Assembly (NCBI GenBank): GCA_900554255.1
Contig: USGN01000065.1
Span: 1 to 6,880, forward strand
Origin: an uncultured Collinsella sp.
GTDB lineage: Bacteria; Actinomycetota; Coriobacteriia; Coriobacteriales; Coriobacteriaceae
Direction: 5' to 3'
DNA length: 6,880 bases
Shown: positions 4,598 to 6,880 of the stretch, piece after piece
Position numbering within the stretch: position 1 is the first letter of the stretch
Layout: each line of letters opens with the position of its first letter
The notes under the pieces: generated by a model
Told to the model about the DNA's origin: nothing
The model's input: the letters and a program-made list of their open reading frames with translations, nothing else
The model's database searches: none
Position numbers and translations under genes: made by a program

Positions 4598-5902
4598 ATG
4601 CAGACGATCTACCAGAAGATGGAAACCACCGAACTCGATGCCGCCATCGAGGCGCTCAAAGCCGAGGTCGCCGAGGTCAAGGCCAAGGGCCTGGCGCTCG
4701 ATATGGCTCGCGGCAAGCCGTCGCCCTCCCAGGTGGACATCTCGCGCCCCATGCTCGATATCCTCAATGCCGACGCCGATCTGCACGATGGCAACGTCGA
4801 CTGCTCCAACTACGGCTGCTTCGAGGGCATTCCCTCGGCACGTAAGTTGGCAGGGGAGTTCCTGGGCTGCCCCGCCGAGCAGACGCTCGTGCTGGGTTCG
4901 TCGAGCCTGCTGATCGAGCATGACATCGCCGGCATGTTCTGGCGTTGCGGCTCGTGCGGCAGCGAGCCCTGGGAGGCTTACGAGGCCGCGCACGACGGCA
5001 AGAAGGTCAAGTTCCTGTGCCCCGTTCCCGGCTACGATCGCCACTTTGGCATCACCGCCGACTTGGGCATCGAGAACGTCCCCGTCGCGATGACTGACAA
5101 CGGCCCCGACATGGACGAGATCGAGCGCCTCGTTGCCGCCGACGATTCCATCAAGGGTATCTGGTGCGTGCCCAAGTATTCCAACCCCACGGGCATCACC
5201 TTTAGCGAGGATACCGTGCGCCGCCTGGTCGAGATGCCCACAGCCGCGCCCGATTTCCGTATCTTCTGGGACAACGCCTACTGCGTGCACGACCTGTACG
5301 ACGAGACCGACGAGCTCGCAAACATCTTTGACCTCGCTCGCGCGGCGGGCACCGAGGACCGCGTGGTGGCCTTTGCCTCGACGTCCAAGATCACCTTCCC
5401 GGGCGCCGGCATCGGCTTTATCGGCGCGAGCCCCGCGGTCATCGCCGAGTTCTCCAAGCGCCTGAAGGCCGGCCTCATCAGCGCCGACAAGCTCAACCAG
5501 CTGCGTCACGTGCGCTTCCTTCCCACCATCGAGGCGGTCAAGGAGCACATGAAAAAGCATGCCGAGTTCCTGCGTCCGCGCTTTGAGGCAGTCGAGCGCA
5601 AGCTCACCGAGGGCTTGGGCGACACGGGCTGTGCCACCTGGACGCACCCGCGCGGTGGCTACTTTGTGAGCTTCGATGGTCCCGAGGGCTCGGCCCAGAA
5701 GGTCGCCGCGCTTTGCGCCGACCTGGGCGTCAAGCTCACGCCGGCCGGTGCTACCTGGCCCTATGGCAAGGACCCGCGCGACACTAACATCCGCATCGCG
5801 CCGAGCTATCCCACGGTCGAGGACCTGGAGGCCGCGCTCGATGTGCTGGTGCTGGCCGTTAAGCTCGTCGCTGCCGAGCTTGCGCGTGCCGAGCGCGCCT
5901 AA
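4598..5902 (+). CDS. aspT: Aspartate aminotransferase, AspT/Rv3722c type (PLP enzyme)
   Basis: This 434-residue cytoplasmic PLP enzyme probably interconverts aspartate and 2-oxoglutarate with oxaloacetate and glutamate, supplying aspartate for amino acid and nucleotide synthesis. It belongs to the Aminotran_MocR family (PF12897), whose characterised members are Corynebacterium glutamicum AspT and Mycobacterium tuberculosis Rv3722c. Shared signatures are MARGKPSPSQVDIS (37-50), NYG (71-73), FLCPVPGYDRHF (139-150), SNPTG (195-199), FRIFWDNAY (220-228), ASTSKITF (260-267) and NIRIAPS (397-403). K264 is the PLP Schiff-base lysine, D225 binds the pyridine nitrogen, N196 and Y228 contact PLP, and R399 binds the substrate carboxylate. 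There is no helix-turn-helix, so it is not a MocR regulator. C117-G-S-C120 is an unexpected CxxC. AAAGGT (4584-4589) lies 8 bases before the ATG. The STAS gene follows 51 bases later. Confidence 0.9.
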   Translation: MQTIYQKMETTELDAAIEALKAEVAEVKAKGLALDMARGKPSPSQVDISRPMLDILNADADLHDGNVDCSNYGCFEGIPSARKLAGEFLGCPAEQTLVLGSSSLLIEHDIAGMFWRCGSCGSEPWEAYEAAHDGKKVKFLCPVPGYDRHFGITADLGIENVPVAMTDNGPDMDEIERLVAADDSIKGIWCVPKYSNPTGITFSEDTVRRLVEMPTAAPDFRIFWDNAYCVHDLYDETDELANIFDLARAAGTEDRVVAFASTSKITFPGAGIGFIGASPAVIAEFSKRLKAGLISADKLNQLRHVRFLPTIEAVKEHMKKHAEFLRPRFEAVERKLTEGLGDTGCATWTHPRGGYFVSFDGPEGSAQKVAALCADLGVKLTPAGATWPYGKDPRDTNIRIAPSYPTVEDLEAALDVLVLAVKLVAAELARAERA

Positions 5903-5953
5903 CGCGCGGCTTCCCGTACTATCCGCACTTTCGATACGTAAAGGAGCGTATAC

Positions 5954-6268
5954 ATGGATTTGGGTATTTCCACCAACCCCACGCCAGAGCTCTACACCAT
6001 TAAGGTAACCGGCGAGATCGATATCTCTAACGCCGATAGCCTGCGCAATGCCATCGACCTGGCGCTCGAGCAGCCCACTGAGGCCGTTGAGCTCGATTTT
6101 GCCCAGGTGAGCTACATCGACTCGACGGGCATTGGCGTGCTCGTGGGCGCCGCGCACCACGCGGTCGACCACGGCAAGCGCTTTAGCTGCACCAATGTGC
6201 AGCCCCCGGTGATGCGCGTGGTTCAGCTGTTGGGTGTCGACCAGGAGATTTCGATCACCGCTGCATAA
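5954..6268 (+). CDS. STAS-domain protein, anti-sigma factor antagonist type
   Basis: The 104-residue protein is a single STAS domain, the fold of SpoIIAA and RsbV. Those proteins bind an anti-sigma factor kinase and free the sigma factor until they are phosphorylated. GEIDISNADSLRNAI (20-34) is the conserved first half. VSYIDSTGIGVLVGA (52-66) carries the D56-S57-T58-G59 phosphorylation motif, which is intact. There is no membrane segment, so it is not a transporter tail. AAGGAG (5941-5946) is 7 bases before the ATG. It follows the aminotransferase by 51 bases with no T-run terminator between, so the two may be co-transcribed. No anti-sigma kinase or sigma factor gene lies in this window, so its partner is elsewhere. 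STAS proteins can also serve in other partner-switching complexes, and the target is unknown. Confidence 0.9.
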   Translation: MDLGISTNPTPELYTIKVTGEIDISNADSLRNAIDLALEQPTEAVELDFAQVSYIDSTGIGVLVGAAHHAVDHGKRFSCTNVQPPVMRVVQLLGVDQEISITAA

Positions 6269-6312
6269 TCTTTACCCCCAAAAGGGCGTGCCGTTTGGCA
6301 TATGTTTGTGAT

Positions 6313-6340
6313 GCGCTCGGACGTTTTGGCGTCCGGGCGC
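6313..6340 (+). promoter_or_regulatory. 11-bp hairpin touching the Tat-gene -10 element
   Basis: GCGCTCGGACG (6313-6323) pairs with CGTCCGGGCGC (6330-6340), with one T-G wobble and loop TTTTGG. There is no T run on either side, so as a terminator for the STAS gene it would be poor. It fills the -35 and spacer region of the following promoter and ends exactly where TATACT begins, so it could be an operator or a Rho-independent pause or mRNA-end structure for the STAS transcript. Confidence 0.45.
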
Positions 6341-6346
6341 TATACT
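6341..6346 (+). promoter_or_regulatory. -10 element of the Tat gene
   Basis: TATACT matches the bacterial -10 consensus at five of six positions and lies in the octamer CTATACTT shared with the aminotransferase promoter at 4549-4556. Transcription would begin near 6353, giving a leader of about 70 bases. No consensus -35 is visible; that position is occupied by the hairpin at 6313-6340. Confidence 0.55.
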
Positions 6347-6389
6347 TGACCGAATGAATAGACGAGTTCCGGCCGAATGGCGCGGTGCG

Positions 6390-6409
6390 GGCTCGACTCA
6401 CATCGAGCC
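6390..6409 (+). promoter_or_regulatory. Hairpin just upstream of the Tat-gene ribosome binding site
   Basis: GGCTCGA (6390-6396) pairs perfectly with TCGAGCC (6403-6409) around CTCACA. The ribosome binding site GGAGG (6412-6416) follows 2 bases later and stays unpaired. The arrangement resembles the hairpin before nhaA at 2518-2533. Confidence 0.4.
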
Positions 6410-6421
6410 TTGGAGGTATGT

Positions 6422-6880
6422 GTGTTTGGTATTGGAGAGGGTGAGCTCGCGATCATCGTGGTCTTCGGCTTTTTGCTGTTTGGCCCGGATAAGCTCCCAC
6501 AGATGGGCCGCACGATCGGCCGTGCCATCCGTCAGTTCCGCGAGACGCAGGAAAAGATGACGGCCGTTGTTCAGTCCGAGATTATCGATCCGGTGAGCGA
6601 GGCCGCGTCGGCCCCGGTCAAGCCCAAGAAGGCTGCTGCGACCGACGACGATTCCGATGCGGACGAGGATGCCGCCGAGACGGCAGCGCCCGCCAAGAAG
6701 GAGACCTTTGCCGAGCGTCGCGCCCGTCTTGCTGCCGAGAAGGCCGCAAGCGAGAGTGCCGCTGAGGGAGAAGGTGCTGCCGAGGAGACTGAAGCCGAGG
6801 GTCCCGACGCCGGGTCTGCCGATGCCGCCGTCGAGCCCGAGCCTGCTGCAGAGCCGGAGCCCGAGCCCGAGCCGGCAGAG
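6422..6880 (+). CDS. Twin-arginine translocase subunit, TatA/TatB type (partial, runs off right edge)
   Basis: The visible 153 residues form a Tat pathway subunit, which helps move folded proteins with RR signal peptides across the membrane. Residues 1-21 (MFGIGEGEL..., then a hydrophobic helix ending LLFG) and the following FGPDKLP hinge (20-26) are the Mtta/Hcf106 signature. An amphipathic helix follows at about 27-50. Glu8 and the GP-x-x-LP hinge lean towards TatB, but many actinobacterial TatA proteins look alike. From about residue 60 there is a low-complexity tail of Ala, Glu, Asp, Pro and Lys, ending in Glu-Pro repeats (137-153) with no stop before the window ends. The start is GTG at 6422, 5 bases after GGAGG (6412-6416). 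The overlapping ATG at 6418 is out of frame, too close to that site, and stops after 8 codons. A tatC gene may lie downstream but cannot be seen. Confidence 0.87.
   Translation, partial: MFGIGEGELAIIVVFGFLLFGPDKLPQMGRTIGRAIRQFRETQEKMTAVVQSEIIDPVSEAASAPVKPKKAAATDDDSDADEDAAETAAPAKKETFAERRARLAAEKAASESAAEGEGAAEETEAEGPDAGSADAAVEPEPAAEPEPEPEPAE

Noticed and set aside
4517..6172. Long minus-strand open frame opposite the aminotransferase and STAS genes
   Set aside because: It spans two well-supported plus-strand genes and a promoter, and its composition (Val, Gly, Asp, His, Ala) is that of a codon shadow.
6354..6560. Plus-strand frame starting at ATG 6354
   Set aside because: It overlaps the Tat gene in another frame, lacks a ribosome binding site, and its protein is Arg/Ser-rich shadow sequence. 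The GTG frame gives an exact Tat signature.
1..6880. A previously undescribed multigene system
   Set aside because: All but one gene belong to well-known housekeeping families and there are no hallmarks of defence, mobile or biosynthetic clusters. The novelty, if any, is in the non-coding regions and the 84-aa protein.

Overview
This window looks like ordinary chromosome from a high-GC Gram-positive bacterium, most likely a Coriobacteriia member such as Collinsella. The basis is GC-rich coding DNA with strong AAGGAGG-type ribosome binding sites, an actinobacterial AspT/Rv3722c-type aspartate aminotransferase, a DHH-family pyrophosphatase and a GTG-started Tat protein. The genus is an inference from general resemblance, not from a marker gene.

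Layout. 1-234 holds no gene but has an AT-rich stretch, a 12-bp palindrome and two terminator-like hairpins. 235-1188 (+) is a ROK-family sugar kinase, probably glucokinase. 1189-1354 is intergenic, with repeat-like nested hairpins and the ppaC upstream region. 1355-2278 (+) is ppaC, the Mn-dependent family II pyrophosphatase, closed by a strong intrinsic terminator. 2340-2547 is a structured leader with its own second intrinsic terminator. 2548-3906 (+) is nhaA, a Na+/H+ antiporter, followed by a bidirectional terminator. 3992-4192 is an AT-richer, gene-free block with inverted repeats. 4193-4447 (-) is an unrecognised 84-aa protein. A divergent promoter region follows, then 4598-5902 (+) aspartate aminotransferase, 5954-6268 (+) a single-domain STAS protein (anti-sigma factor antagonist type), a promoter at about 6341, and 6422-6880 (+) a TatA/TatB-type translocase subunit that runs off the right edge.

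How the genes work together. They are mostly separate housekeeping units: sugar phosphorylation, pyrophosphate hydrolysis, sodium and pH homeostasis, aspartate/glutamate nitrogen exchange, a possible partner-switching regulator, and folded-protein export. Only the aminotransferase and STAS genes are close enough (51 nt) to share a transcript. I see no multigene novel system, mobile element, CRISPR array or RNA gene of a known family.

The most interesting signals are non-coding: (1) a second terminator inside the nhaA leader with possible competing antiterminator pairings, which suggests attenuation or an RNA switch; (2) repeat-like palindromic elements flanking the ROK gene; (3) an AT-rich structured block between nhaA and the small minus-strand gene; (4) palindromes placed on or around the -10 elements of several promoters.
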